Below are positions 45,432 through 54,594 of a stretch of DNA of 64,000 nt, piece by piece; within the stretch, counting starts at the first letter, position 1; each line of letters starts with the position of its first letter. The translations under genes were made by a program, and so were the position numbers. The notes below the pieces were generated by a model. The model saw only the letters and a list, made by a program, of their open reading frames with translations, ran no database searches and had not been told where the DNA came from. This stretch comes from an uncultured Rhodospirillaceae bacterium (GTDB taxonomy: Bacteria > Pseudomonadota > Alphaproteobacteria > Rhodospirillales > UBA2165), in assembly GCA_913020445.1 (NCBI GenBank), contig CAJWAR010000016.1, forward strand, positions 1 through 64,000, in the 5' to 3' direction.

Positions 45432-46309
45432 TGAGTAAAGCTGTTTTAGCCGTTATCGGTGTCGTCGTCGTTGTTGCCGGTATTGTTGTCTCAAGTGCGC
45501 TTTTTACAGTGCATCAAACCCAGCAGGCCTTGGTGTTGCAGTTTGGTAATCCCATTCGGGCGGAAACTGAGCCGGGCCTCAAGTTTAAACTGCCGTTTGT
45601 GCAAAATGTCACCTTCTTTGATCGCCGTATCCTGGATCTTGATCCGCCGGCGCAAGAAATTATTTTGAACGATCAAAAGCGCATCAATGTTGATTCTTTT
45701 GTGCGTTATAAAATCACCGATCCTCTGGAATTTCGTAAAACCGCGCAAACGGATGCTAACTTCCGCCAAATCTTTGGCGGCCGGTTGAACGCTGCGGTGC
45801 GTTCCGAAGTGGGTAAAGTACTGCTCGGAGACATGTTGTCGAATAAACGCGACGACGTCATGCAGCGGATTACTGAACAGTTGAAGGTCCAGGCGCCACA
45901 ATTTGGTATCGTAGTTGTTGATGTGCGCATCGGGCGGACCGATCTGCCGGAAACCACGTCACAGTCGGTCTACAATCGAATGCGCTCTCAACGTATTGCC
46001 GAGGCCGCTAAGTTGCGTGCACAAGGTGCCGAACTTAAAGTCAAAACCCAGGCCGAGGCAGATCGTGATCGGACGATTATTCTCGCCGAAGCACAGAAAA
46101 CATCTCAGATTCTGCGCGGTCAAGGCGAAGGGGCGAAAACAACTATCCTGAATGAAGCGTTTGGTCAGGATAAGGAATTTTTTGAATTTTATCGCTCCAT
46201 GGAGGCCTATAACGAAGCCTTCGGTGAAGGCACAACCATGGTGTTGAGCCCGGATTCCGATTTCTTCAAATTCTTTGGTGATATCGGCGGTAGGAAACCG
46301 GCGAAGTAA
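45431..46309 (+). CDS. hflC: FtsH modulator HflC (SPFH family)
   Basis: The 292-residue partner of HflK. A single N-terminal membrane helix (about 4-24) is followed by the SPFH domain (VHQTQQALVLQFGNPIRAE, near 28) and the DVRIGRTDLPETTSQSVYNRMRSQR block near 160-180, characteristic of HflC. The end contains the long helix and a FFEFYRSMEAYNEAF motif. It is the middle gene of the hflK-hflC-DUF2065-degP series. Confidence 0.96.
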   Translation: MSKAVLAVIGVVVVVAGIVVSSALFTVHQTQQALVLQFGNPIRAETEPGLKFKLPFVQNVTFFDRRILDLDPPAQEIILNDQKRINVDSFVRYKITDPLEFRKTAQTDANFRQIFGGRLNAAVRSEVGKVLLGDMLSNKRDDVMQRITEQLKVQAPQFGIVVVDVRIGRTDLPETTSQSVYNRMRSQRIAEAAKLRAQGAELKVKTQAEADRDRTIILAEAQKTSQILRGQGEGAKTTILNEAFGQDKEFFEFYRSMEAYNEAFGEGTTMVLSPDSDFFKFFGDIGGRKPAK

Positions 46310-46311
46310 GG

Positions 46312-46503
46312 GTGGGGGTGACTGATCTTCTCACCGCGCTCGCTTTGGCCATCGCGCTGGAAGGTGCGCTTTATGCGCTCTTTCCGGAAGCGATGAAGAA
46401 ATTTATGGTCCAGGTGCTGAATCAGCCTGATTCCCTATTACGGCGGGCGGGATTGACCGCAGCGATTGCCGGCGTGGCGCTCATTTGGCTGATACGGGGT
46501 TGA
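46312..46503 (+). CDS. DUF2065 family small membrane protein
   Basis: A 63-residue protein with two hydrophobic segments (about 5-22 and 45-61) and a basic hinge (EAMKKFMVQVLNQPDSLLRRAG), matching DUF2065, which is typically found right after hflC. The GTG start at 46312 lies 2 bp after hflC; a second GTG at 46318 is also usable. Function is unknown but likely connected with the HflKC complex. Confidence 0.85.
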   Translation: MGVTDLLTALALAIALEGALYALFPEAMKKFMVQVLNQPDSLLRRAGLTAAIAGVALIWLIRG

Positions 46504-46629
46504 AGTTCACGCAGAATTTATAAGGCTTAATGGCGTATTCACCCTGTTTTTGCCGTAAATAGGTCTATATAAATGCAAATGATCTTTCGCTTCAGAGAAG
46601 CAATCGTAATTTGATCGGAGAAATTCAGA

Positions 46630-48090
46630 GTGACGCGTTATTTCAATAATCGGTTTCCTATATATATCGTTGCCATTTTGCTGGCGCTTGTTTTTATTGC
46701 TTCCAGCGCGATGGCGCGTTCGGCACCGGAAAGTTTTGCCGATCTGGCGGAAAAACTGCTGCCGGCAGTGGTTAATATTTCAACTTCGGCGGCGGCTAAA
46801 AAAAGCGGCAAAACACCGGAACTTCCTCAATTTCCTCCCGGCTCACCGTTTGAAGATTTTTTCCGCGATTTTTTTGATCGCAACCGGCCCCAGCAGCAGC
46901 GGAAATCAACCTCACTTGGATCAGGTTTTATTATCAATAAAAAGGGCATTGTGATTACCAATAATCATGTCATCCAGGATGCCGATGAAATTACGGTAAT
47001 TTTACAAAATAATGAAACTCTCAAGGCCGAAATTATTGGCCGTGATCCAAAAACAGATATTGCCGTTCTCCGGGTCAAACCAAAAGGCGATTTGCCGGCT
47101 GTTAGTATGGGTGATTCAGATAAAATCCGCGTTGGCGACTGGGTGGTTGCGATTGGCAATCCGTTTGGTCTTGGTGGCTCGGTGACGGCCGGCATCGTTT
47201 CGGCGCGGGGGCGGAATATAAACTCCGGGCCTTATGACGATTTTATCCAAACTGATGCGTCGATTAACCGGGGCAATTCCGGCGGACCCTTGTTTAATAT
47301 GGCCGGTGAAGTGATCGGTATTAACACGGCTATCTTCTCGCCATCCGGCGGCAGCATCGGTATCGGATTTTCAATTCCATCTAAGATCGCCAATGGCATT
47401 ATCGGACAATTGATTAAGTTTGGTAAAACCCGCCGCGGTTGGCTCGGCGTTCGTATTCAAAAAGTTACCGACGAAATCGCCGAGAGCTTGGGCCTTGAAA
47501 AAGCTGAAGGTGCGTTGGTGGCTAGCGTTACTGAAAACAGTCCGGCGGCGAAAGGTGGCATTAAAGCGGGCGACGTGATCCTTAAATTTAATAATCGCGA
47601 CGTTAAAGAAATGCGTAGCCTGCCAAAAATTGTTGCCGAGACCGAAATTGATAAAAATGTCGACGTCGAAATCTGGCGTGATGGTAAAAAAGGTACGACT
47701 CAAGTCAGTGTCGGAGAGCTGGATGAGGAACTCGTCGCCAAAACCAGCAGTGGTGAAACCGGCGAAGGCGGTAAAGACGAAGAGCTAAAAGTAACCACTT
47801 TAGGTTTGAGCGTTGGCCAGCTGAACACCAGCACTCGCAAGCGTTTTAACCTTAAGAAAAAAACTAAAGGCGTGGTTATTGTGAGCGTTGACAAAGACGG
47901 CGCGGCGGCTGAAAAAGGCATAAAGGCTGGCGATGTTATTGTTGAAGTTAGCCAAAATGAAGTCACGTCTCCCAAAGAAGTGCAAAAGCGTGTTGCCGAT
48001 GCCAAATCTTCTGGCCGGAAATCGGTGTTACTCTTGATCGAAGGGCAAGCGGGATTGCGCTTTGTTGCTCTACGTCTCACCAAGAAATAA
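46630..48090 (+). CDS. Periplasmic serine protease DegP/HtrA (Do family)
   Basis: A 486-residue envelope protease and chaperone. It has a signal peptide (to about 29, AMARSAPE), a trypsin-like domain with the triad His near 112 (TNNHVIQD), Asp near 142 (KTDIAVL) and Ser near 217 (GNSGGPLF), then two PDZ domains (about 265-355 and 385-480). The start is GTG. It degrades or refolds damaged envelope proteins. The hairpin at 48111 ends its transcript. Its order after hflKC is conserved in alphaproteobacteria. Confidence 0.95.
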   Translation: MTRYFNNRFPIYIVAILLALVFIASSAMARSAPESFADLAEKLLPAVVNISTSAAAKKSGKTPELPQFPPGSPFEDFFRDFFDRNRPQQQRKSTSLGSGFIINKKGIVITNNHVIQDADEITVILQNNETLKAEIIGRDPKTDIAVLRVKPKGDLPAVSMGDSDKIRVGDWVVAIGNPFGLGGSVTAGIVSARGRNINSGPYDDFIQTDASINRGNSGGPLFNMAGEVIGINTAIFSPSGGSIGIGFSIPSKIANGIIGQLIKFGKTRRGWLGVRIQKVTDEIAESLGLEKAEGALVASVTENSPAAKGGIKAGDVILKFNNRDVKEMRSLPKIVAETEIDKNVDVEIWRDGKKGTTQVSVGELDEELVAKTSSGETGEGGKDEELKVTTLGLSVGQLNTSTRKRFNLKKKTKGVVIVSVDKDGAAAEKGIKAGDVIVEVSQNEVTSPKEVQKRVADAKSSGRKSVLLLIEGQAGLRFVALRLTKK

Positions 48091-48110
48091 GACGCACTTT
48101 TTTGAATGCG

Positions 48111-48140
48111 AAAAGCGGCATCTTCGGGTGCCGTTTTTTT
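48111..48140 (+). terminator. Rho-independent terminator after degP
   Basis: AAAAGCGGCATC-TTC-GGGTGCCGTTTTTTT forms a stem with pairs CGGCA/TGCCG extended by A/T pairs and ends in a seven-T run. It starts 20 bp after the degP stop. Confidence 0.9.
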
Positions 48141-48226
48141 GATTAAGATCAAGGACTGGTATAATAGTGGAAACTAATATTTAATTAGTCACAATTTCAT
48201 ATAAATAAAGGGAGGTTTTTCCAAAA

Positions 48227-49594
48227 ATGAGTGACACCGTAAAATACCTACTTGAAGAAGATAGGATGCCAAAAAATTGGTACAATATTGCTGCCGATTT
48301 GCCGGAGCCATTGGCGCCGGTTATGCATCCGGGTACCGGCCAGCCGATTGGTCCAGAAGATTTAGCGCCGTTATTTCCAATGGCGCTTATCATGCAGGAA
48401 GTCAGTACCGAGCGGGAAATTGAAATTCCTGAACCGGTGCGTGATGTTTATCGCCAATGGCGGCCATCACCGCTATTTCGGGCTCGGCGCCTCGAGAAAG
48501 CTCTCGATACGCCAGCGCGGATTTATTACAAATATGAGGGCGTGAGCCCGGCTGGTAGCCATAAACCAAATACAGCCATCGCTCAGGCGTTCTACAATAA
48601 AGAAGAAGGCGTCCGCCGTCTCACTACAGAGACCGGTGCCGGCCAATGGGGATCTTCGATTGCCTTTGCCGGCGCATTGTTCGGTCTCGAAGTTGACGTT
48701 TACATGGTAAAAGTCAGCTATCAGCAAAAACCCTATCGTCGTGCATTAATGGAAACCTACGGTGCGCGTTGTGTAGCTTCGCCTAGTACAGAAACCAATT
48801 CTGGCCGTACCATCCTTGAGCAAGATCCGGACTCAACCGGAAGTCTCGGTATTGCTATTTCCGAGGCGGTCGAGATTGCTGCCACCAATGACGATACCAA
48901 ATACTCGCTTGGTAGTGTGCTTAATCATGTTCTGACCCATCAAACCATTATTGGTCAGGAAGCCATTATGCAGCTTGAAATGGCAGATGATTATCCGGAT
49001 ATCTTGGTTGGTTGTGCTGGCGGCGGCAGTAACTTTGCTGGTCTCGCCTTTCCATTCCTCGGTGAACAGTTCCGGGGTGGTAAAGCTGTGCGGGCTATCG
49101 CTGTTGAACCGACCGCTTGTCCGACGCTCACCAAAGGACAGTATGCCTATGATTTCGGTGATACGGGTCATCTGACGCCATTGGTTAAAATGCACACCCT
49201 CGGCTCAGCCTTCGTGCCGCCAGGAATTCATGCTGGTGGTTTGCGTTATCACGGCATGGCGCCGTTGGTTAGTCATTTGGTGGAATTGGATGCGATGGAA
49301 GCCCGCGCTTATGATCAGACGGAATGCTTCAAGGCAGCCGTTGATTTCGCTCGCTGTGAGGGCATTGTTCCGGCACCCGAATCGAGCCATGCGGTCAGAG
49401 GCGCAATTGCCGAAGCGCTGGCCTGTAAGGAAGAAGGGCAATCGCGCTCCATCCTGTTTAATTTATCCGGACACGGACATTTCGATATGCAGGCTTATAC
49501 CGACTACTTTGCCGGTAATCTCGAAGATGTTCAGTACGATCAAGGTAAATTGGATGCTGCACTCGCCGAACTTCCGGAGATTGCTGCCGAATAA
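48227..49594 (+). CDS. TrpB-like PLP enzyme (TrpB2 type)
   Basis: A 455-residue fold-type II PLP enzyme of the TrpB2 subfamily, which is longer than standard TrpB. The PLP lysine lies in [10 protein letters not shown] near 110, and [12 protein letters not shown] near 264 is the phosphate-binding loop. [18 protein letters not shown] near 129 has the catalytic-Glu region. TrpB2 enzymes can condense indole with serine without TrpA. No trpA is nearby. A stem-loop and a terminator follow the stop. Confidence 0.92.
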   Translation: MSDTVKYLLEEDRMPKNWYNIAADLPEPLAPVMHPGTGQPIGPEDLAPLFPMALIMQEVSTEREIEIPEPVRDVYRQWRPSPLFRARRLEKALDTPARIYYKYEGVSPAGSHKPNTAIAQAFYNKEEGVRRLTTETGAGQWGSSIAFAGALFGLEVDVYMVKVSYQQKPYRRALMETYGARCVASPSTETNSGRTILEQDPDSTGSLGIAISEAVEIAATNDDTKYSLGSVLNHVLTHQTIIGQEAIMQLEMADDYPDILVGCAGGGSNFAGLAFPFLGEQFRGGKAVRAIAVEPTACPTLTKGQYAYDFGDTGHLTPLVKMHTLGSAFVPPGIHAGGLRYHGMAPLVSHLVELDAMEARAYDQTECFKAAVDFARCEGIVPAPESSHAVRGAIAEALACKEEGQSRSILFNLSGHGHFDMQAYTDYFAGNLEDVQYDQGKLDAALAELPEIAAE

Positions 49595-49599
49595 TTTAA

Positions 49600-49633
49600 C
49601 TACCAGCCAATTACCGGTTTAATTTGGCTGGTA
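49600..49633. terminator. Stem-loop after the TrpB2-type gene
   Basis: TACCAGCCAA (49601-49610) and TTGGCTGGTA (49624-49633) are perfect 10-bp arms. There is no clean T-run after it, so it may be an mRNA-end stabiliser in front of the terminator at 49646. Confidence 0.6.
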
Positions 49634-49645
49634 AGCTTGCTAAAT

Positions 49646-49695
49646 AAGGCTGTCGATTGATCACTACGAGGATCAAGCGGCAGCCTTTTCTTTTG
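49646..49695 (+). terminator. Rho-independent terminator
   Basis: AAGGCTG...CAGCCTT arms with an inner GATC/GATC pairing enclose about 30 bp and are followed by TTCTTTT. It separates the TrpB2-type gene from the DUF1015 gene. Confidence 0.8.
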
Positions 49696-49708
49696 GTAGG
49701 ATATTTTA

Positions 49709-50980
49709 GTGAGTAAACCCACACAAAATTCGCGGCAAAATCATATCGTGCAGCCGTTTGCGGCACTTCGCCCGATTCCCGACTTAGCTCAAGAAGTTGT
49801 CGCGCTGCCCTATGATGTGGTGAACACCAAAGAAGCCCAGGCTTTGGCGGAAGAAAAGCCATGGAGCTTTCTTCATATTTCTAAGCCTGAAATCGATTTG
49901 CCGGAAGGTACGGACGTCTATTCCGATGAGGTTTACTTAAAAGCATCTGAGAATATCAAGCACATGGTGGATGAAGGTGTGCTCCGGCAAGACCCGGATG
50001 ACTATTATTATATCTACCGGGTTCAGATGGGTGATCATATCCAAACCGGTATTGTCGGAGCAGGTTCGGTAGCGGCCTATGAAACCAATCTTATTCGCCG
50101 CCACGAATTTACCCGGCCGGATAAAGAAACTGACCGGGTCCGCCAGATTGATGCGGTCAACGCGCAAACAGGTCCGATCTTCACCACCCATAAGCCTGAT
50201 GTCTTGCTGGCCGAAGTAATTCAGAAAACAATTAAGGGTGCCGCTGATTATCATGTCATCGGTGAAGGCAAGGTCGAGCATACACTTTGGGTGGTGACAG
50301 AACCCGAAGACATTGCCAAAATTACTCAAGGTTTTGACCGGGTGAAAGTCATTTATATCGCCGATGGCCATCACCGTACTGCGGCAGCTTCGAGAATTGC
50401 CGAAGCCAGAAAAGCGGCTAATCCCAATCACACTGGCACCGAACCTTATAACTTTTTCCTGATCGTTAGTTTCCCAGAATCTGAAGTCCGGATTCTCGAC
50501 TACAATCGCGTGGTTAAAGATTTAAACGGGCTTTCAGAAACGGAATTTATAGCAAAAATTGGTGCTAATTTTATCGTCGAAGAGGTCGATAAATCAGCTA
50601 AACCGACAGACCGAAATACTTTTGGCATGTATCTGGCAGGTAAATGGTACTCCTTAGCGTTAAAGGAACCGGCTCCATCAGACGGCTCGATAGTTGACCG
50701 GCTGGATATCTCGCTATTGACGTCGCGTCTGCTTGAGCCGATTTTAAGTATCGGTGACCCGCGCATTGACCCGCGGATTGATTTTATTGGCGGCAGCCGC
50801 GGGATGATTGAGCTTGAGAAACGTGTTGATAGTGGTGAATGGGCGGTTGCCTTCGCGCTGTTCCCAACCAGCATCATAGAACTTATGTCAGTTGCGGACG
50901 CGGAAGAAATCATGCCGCCAAAAAGTACCTGGTTTGAACCCAAACTGGCAGATGGTATGATTTCCTTGCTGTTGGATTAA
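49709..50980 (+). CDS. DUF1015 family protein
   Basis: A 423-residue protein of the DUF1015 family, which has no settled function here. Family blocks are FAALRPIPDLAQEVVALPYDVVN near 19, RRHEFTRPDKETDR near 130, TGPIFTTHKPDV near 152, and YIADGHHRTAAASRIAEA near 213, the last resembling a ParB-type nucleotide motif. The start is GTG. It is followed 15 bp later by a GNAT acetyltransferase, suggesting one operon. Confidence 0.9.
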   Translation: MSKPTQNSRQNHIVQPFAALRPIPDLAQEVVALPYDVVNTKEAQALAEEKPWSFLHISKPEIDLPEGTDVYSDEVYLKASENIKHMVDEGVLRQDPDDYYYIYRVQMGDHIQTGIVGAGSVAAYETNLIRRHEFTRPDKETDRVRQIDAVNAQTGPIFTTHKPDVLLAEVIQKTIKGAADYHVIGEGKVEHTLWVVTEPEDIAKITQGFDRVKVIYIADGHHRTAAASRIAEARKAANPNHTGTEPYNFFLIVSFPESEVRILDYNRVVKDLNGLSETEFIAKIGANFIVEEVDKSAKPTDRNTFGMYLAGKWYSLALKEPAPSDGSIVDRLDISLLTSRLLEPILSIGDPRIDPRIDFIGGSRGMIELEKRVDSGEWAVAFALFPTSIIELMSVADAEEIMPPKSTWFEPKLADGMISLLLD

Positions 50981-50995
50981 AGTGACGAGGGGGCT

Positions 50996-51430
50996 ATGGC
51001 GAATTCGGTTATTATAAAATTTTGTGAAGATGATGATCAAATTACGGCGGCTTATCCGATCATGGCGCAATTGCGGCCGCATTTGGATGAAGCTGAGTTT
51101 TTTGCGCAAATACGCCGGCTCATGCAATCGGGGTACCGAATGGTATCGGCGAATATTGGTGACGAAGTTGTCGGCGTGATGGGCTACCGTTTCCTCGAAG
51201 ATTTAGCCCGCGGGCGCACACTTTACGTTGATGATCTCGTGGTTAATGAAAGTAATCGTGACCAGGGCATCGGCGAATCATTGATGAAAGTAGCGGAGAT
51301 GGAAGCTGAACGCCGTGACTGTGAAACTCTCCGCCTATGCAGCGGATTACAGCGTGAACCGGCTCATCGTTTTTATGAGGGAATTGGCATGGAAAAGTCG
51401 AGCTATGCCTTTGTTAAAAAATTAATCTAA
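50996..51430 (+). CDS. GNAT family N-acetyltransferase
   Basis: A 144-residue acetyl-CoA-dependent transferase. The acetyl-CoA loop region is NRDQGIGESLMKVAE near 85-98 (Q/RxxGxG/A form), preceded by LYVDDLVV, the central strand, and followed by LCSGLQREPAHRFYEGIG. The substrate is unknown. AGGGGGC precedes the ATG. It is the last gene before the MITE-like element. Confidence 0.92.
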   Translation: MANSVIIKFCEDDDQITAAYPIMAQLRPHLDEAEFFAQIRRLMQSGYRMVSANIGDEVVGVMGYRFLEDLARGRTLYVDDLVVNESNRDQGIGESLMKVAEMEAERRDCETLRLCSGLQREPAHRFYEGIGMEKSSYAFVKKLI

Positions 51431-51490
51431 ATTTGTTATTCAAATTTCCTGATATAACTGCGCGAGGCTATGGGGGGAAATTTAGAATCT

Positions 51491-51751
51491 AGAGCATGTT
51501 TAAAGAATACGAAGCTACTGAGATCACTATTGCGCCCTTCCCGTTAGGAGAGGACGCTCCGGCGATACCGACTATCGTCAAGGGTTCTCGACAACACGGG
51601 AAGGGCGCAATAGCGACCGCAGGCGCCGATTCTGGCCCGTTGAGCAGCGTCTTGTCACGCTTGCGATGCGCAGGCATTGCGGTGCGCAACACTCCTTGTC
51701 AACGAACCGGAAGCGACGTCTCAGCGGTTCCGTATTCTTTAAATATGCTCT
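51491..51751. mobile_element. 261-bp MITE-like element with terminal inverted repeats
   Basis: Ends: AGAGCATGTTTAAAGAATAC(G) at 51491-51511 and its near-complement CGTATTCTTTAAATATGCTC(T) at 51731-51751, 20 of 21 matching, with weaker similarity extending inward. Inside, ATTGCGCCCTTCCCG (about 51529-51543) and CGGGAAGGGCGCAAT (51598-51612) form a perfect 15-bp inverted repeat. No transposase is encoded and frames through it lack ribosome sites. No clear target-site duplication was found. It ends 4 bp before the flippase ATG. Confidence 0.75.
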
Positions 51752-51755
51752 GACA

Positions 51756-53180
51756 ATGACATTTACCTCAACCATTTTACGCAACATCAAAATTCTGACG
51801 GCGGCGCAAATTATTGCGTCGGTTGCCGGCCTTTTTTCTTCTGCGTTGTTGGCGCGTGCACTTGGCACCGATGGCTTTGGCGTGCTTGGCTTTGGCACAG
51901 CCTTTTTGTCACTGTTGGGGATTGCCGCGAGCCTTAGCACGGATACGTATGGCACGCGGCAAATTGCTCGAAATCCTATTGAAGCCGGAACCATAGCCAG
52001 TCCAATTTTAGGCCTTCGGCTGACATTATCTGTTCTCGCTTATGCCGTGTTTATCGTCATTGTTCTGACATTGGATCGCAATCAAACTGAAAAGACCGTA
52101 TTGCTGGTGCAAGCGGGCGGGATTTTTGTCTCTGTTTTTATTCTCGATTTTGTTTTCCAAGGTTTGGAAAGGATGGGGATAAATGGCCTGCGTCAAATTT
52201 CTACCGCACTGATAACGCTTATTTGTATCTATTTGTTTGTGCGGGCGCCTGACGATCTCTTAACGGCGGCAATTATTCCGGTTGCAGCCGGATCCATCGC
52301 CGTTGGCGTTATTTGGTTTTATGCCCGGTCCAACATTAACGGTATCAAGCTTTCCTTCGCGCGCGATCGCTGGCGGCAAATATTAGCGGTTTCGTTACCG
52401 ATGGCGGTTTCCGGCGTTATGCACACAATTATTTTTAATACCGATGCCGTTATGCTCGGGTTGATGTCGACCAATGAGCAAACCGGCTTGTATGTCAGTG
52501 CGTTTAAGATTGTCGGTTTAACGATGATTCCGGCGGGTCTCCTGATTGCGCCGTTCTTTCCTAGCCTGTCAGCCGGCTGGGAGGATCAACAAACGCGCTT
52601 TGATCGCAGCAGAACATTTGCCATATCGGTTTTGATTGTAAGCCTGCCCTTGGTCGTCTTTATCGCCATCTATCCGGAACTTATTTTACGAACTTTATTT
52701 GGCCAGGCTTATTCGGGAGCGGGAACCACGCTGCTTATTTTGATGGCCAGTATGGCGGTTATGCATCTGCGCATTATTTACGGCCACCCCCTGGTGGCCT
52801 GGAATGAGGAGCGGTTCCACATGGTAGCGACCCTCATCGGCGCTGCCTTAAACGTCATGCTGAATTTCATCCTGATCCCAGATTACGGCATTGTCGGTGC
52901 TGCCTATGCCTCGCTCATTGGTCATGCGGTAATATCAATTCTGATAGCCTATAAATTTTATACTAAAGCATCGACCATGCATGTTAGCGTCATCGGCCGG
53001 GCCGGCCTATGTATGGCGGCAGCCGCCGCCGGTGTCTGGTGGCTGTCGATCAATTATGGCGACAGCTTCGAGCAATCTTTTTATACGCTTATCGTAAATG
53101 GGATTATTTTTGGCGGTATCTACGTGGCGATGATCACTTTGGTGTTCCGGCCTAATCTGAAGCAAATATTAAAACCCTGA
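51756..53180 (+). CDS. Polysaccharide/oligosaccharide flippase (MOP superfamily)
   Basis: A 474-residue integral membrane protein with about 12-14 hydrophobic segments. The start (ILRNIKILTAAQIIASVAGL) and GTDGFGVLGFGTAFLSL near 35 match the Wzx/RfbX flippase pattern, which moves lipid-linked sugars across the inner membrane. I chose ATG 51756; a longer frame runs back into the MITE-like element and is not credible. No glycosyltransferase genes are nearby, so its substrate is unknown. The element may supply or disrupt its leader. Confidence 0.88.
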   Translation: MTFTSTILRNIKILTAAQIIASVAGLFSSALLARALGTDGFGVLGFGTAFLSLLGIAASLSTDTYGTRQIARNPIEAGTIASPILGLRLTLSVLAYAVFIVIVLTLDRNQTEKTVLLVQAGGIFVSVFILDFVFQGLERMGINGLRQISTALITLICIYLFVRAPDDLLTAAIIPVAAGSIAVGVIWFYARSNINGIKLSFARDRWRQILAVSLPMAVSGVMHTIIFNTDAVMLGLMSTNEQTGLYVSAFKIVGLTMIPAGLLIAPFFPSLSAGWEDQQTRFDRSRTFAISVLIVSLPLVVFIAIYPELILRTLFGQAYSGAGTTLLILMASMAVMHLRIIYGHPLVAWNEERFHMVATLIGAALNVMLNFILIPDYGIVGAAYASLIGHAVISILIAYKFYTKASTMHVSVIGRAGLCMAAAAAGVWWLSINYGDSFEQSFYTLIVNGIIFGGIYVAMITLVFRPNLKQILKP

Positions 53181-53375
53181 CACCGATCTCAGATTCAATC
53201 CTATTCCGCGTTACGAATTTTAACTTTGCAAATTAATTCGCCTTACCTTAGTAATTTACTGGGTTTTTCACATTATCTAATAAAAAACGGTGGAGAATGG
53301 TTGATTCCTGAGCAGAATATCTTCAATAATTATATCGTTGAAAGTAAACGAAGCGATGATTGCGAGCAGATTTGA

Positions 53376-54500
53376 GTGAGTAATTTATTCAACATAAATG
53401 ATTCGAAGAAATTTTTTTCTTTCAATTTTATCGGCGATGAGACTTACATCGAAGATATTCGAGCGAAAATTAGCAATGCTTTCTTATTCATTGTTTCTTT
53501 TTTGTTGATACCAGCAGTCGCTGGTCTAATTTATCGCGGCATAGATATTGGCTGGAAAACCGTTCAAGTTTCAACCTTGGCGATTATGGTTTTTTGGTGG
53601 CTGGTTGCCCTGTTTCGCAATAAGGTATCTCACCAAGTTAGATCCTACGTCACAGTCACCTGCCTTTATTGTATTTCAACAACTGGGTTGATTAATTTGG
53701 GTCTGCTCAGTATGGGCATACCCGGCTATATTGCGTGCTGTATATTAACCGCAATTTTTCTTGGTGTAGATAAATCCCTTGTTGCCGCAGCAATTTGTTT
53801 CGGCAGTATCGTTGCTATTGGCTATGGCATCTCATCGGAAATTATCCCAATCACCATCAATGCTGATATTTTTAATATGAGTAAAGGTGCCTGGACAGCT
53901 ACCTCTATCATATTTTTTGTTGTCATGGGTTCGTTGATTCTTTGTCTTGCCGGCTTTACCGGAGCCCTAATGTCCCTGATTGGCAAAGTACAAGAACAAA
54001 GCGCCGAAATAGTGGAAAGTCACGATCGCCTGGAAGAATTGGTTAACGAAAGAACCGGGGAACTGACCAGAGAAATCGAAGTCCGGAAGGCGCGTGAAAA
54101 AGAAATCGAACAGAGTGAAGAGCGGTTTAAAAGTTTTACCGAGATTGCCGCAGACAGATATTGGGAGACCGATGAAAATCATAATATTTCATTTGCTCCT
54201 GTATTGACCAAGCAAACCAATAAACTGGGCATTGAAGTGATTGGCAAAAAGGCGTGGGAAACCGAATTGGTACTGTCTGATGAAGACAAAAAATCGTTGA
54301 TTGAAAAATTTGAGAGTAAAGAAGACTTTAAAGGTCTGCAGATATGCTGGCGATTGCCGACAGGAGAAAATTTATATCGTCGATTGTCAGGTGTGCCGTT
54401 TCGAGACAGCAACGGTAAGTTCGCGGGATTTAGATTAATTGGTATTGTGGAATCTGCTGATAGCATGCGAAGCGATATTCCTGAAGGCCAAATTTCCTAA
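53376..54500 (+). CDS. Membrane PAS sensor protein without output domain
   Basis: A 374-residue protein with GTG start. Five or six hydrophobic segments span about 33-200, a coiled coil runs over about 205-250 (ESHDRLEELVNERTGELTREIE), and a single PAS-like domain spans about 255-365 (FTEIAADRYWETDENHNISF). It stops after the PAS domain: no histidine-kinase, GGDEF or EAL domain follows. The PAS motif closely resembles that of the kinase at 60475 (AAADRFWET). It may be a truncated kinase or an accessory sensor. Confidence 0.75.
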   Translation: MSNLFNINDSKKFFSFNFIGDETYIEDIRAKISNAFLFIVSFLLIPAVAGLIYRGIDIGWKTVQVSTLAIMVFWWLVALFRNKVSHQVRSYVTVTCLYCISTTGLINLGLLSMGIPGYIACCILTAIFLGVDKSLVAAAICFGSIVAIGYGISSEIIPITINADIFNMSKGAWTATSIIFFVVMGSLILCLAGFTGALMSLIGKVQEQSAEIVESHDRLEELVNERTGELTREIEVRKAREKEIEQSEERFKSFTEIAADRYWETDENHNISFAPVLTKQTNKLGIEVIGKKAWETELVLSDEDKKSLIEKFESKEDFKGLQICWRLPTGENLYRRLSGVPFRDSNGKFAGFRLIGIVESADSMRSDIPEGQIS

Positions 54501-54594
54501 TTAACAGCTAATCCAGGTTTGACCAGCATCAAAGACGCCTGAATGGCTATTGATCATATTTGCCTCCAAACAAGTTGAAATTGAGGATGCTTTG

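Noticed and set aside
46630-48090. Frameshift or truncation in degP
   Set aside because: The frame is intact, with the triad and both PDZ domains; only the GTG start is unusual.
51496-51753. 85-codon frame through the MITE-like element
   Set aside because: It starts and ends in the terminal inverted repeats, its content reflects the palindromes, and no ribosome site precedes it.
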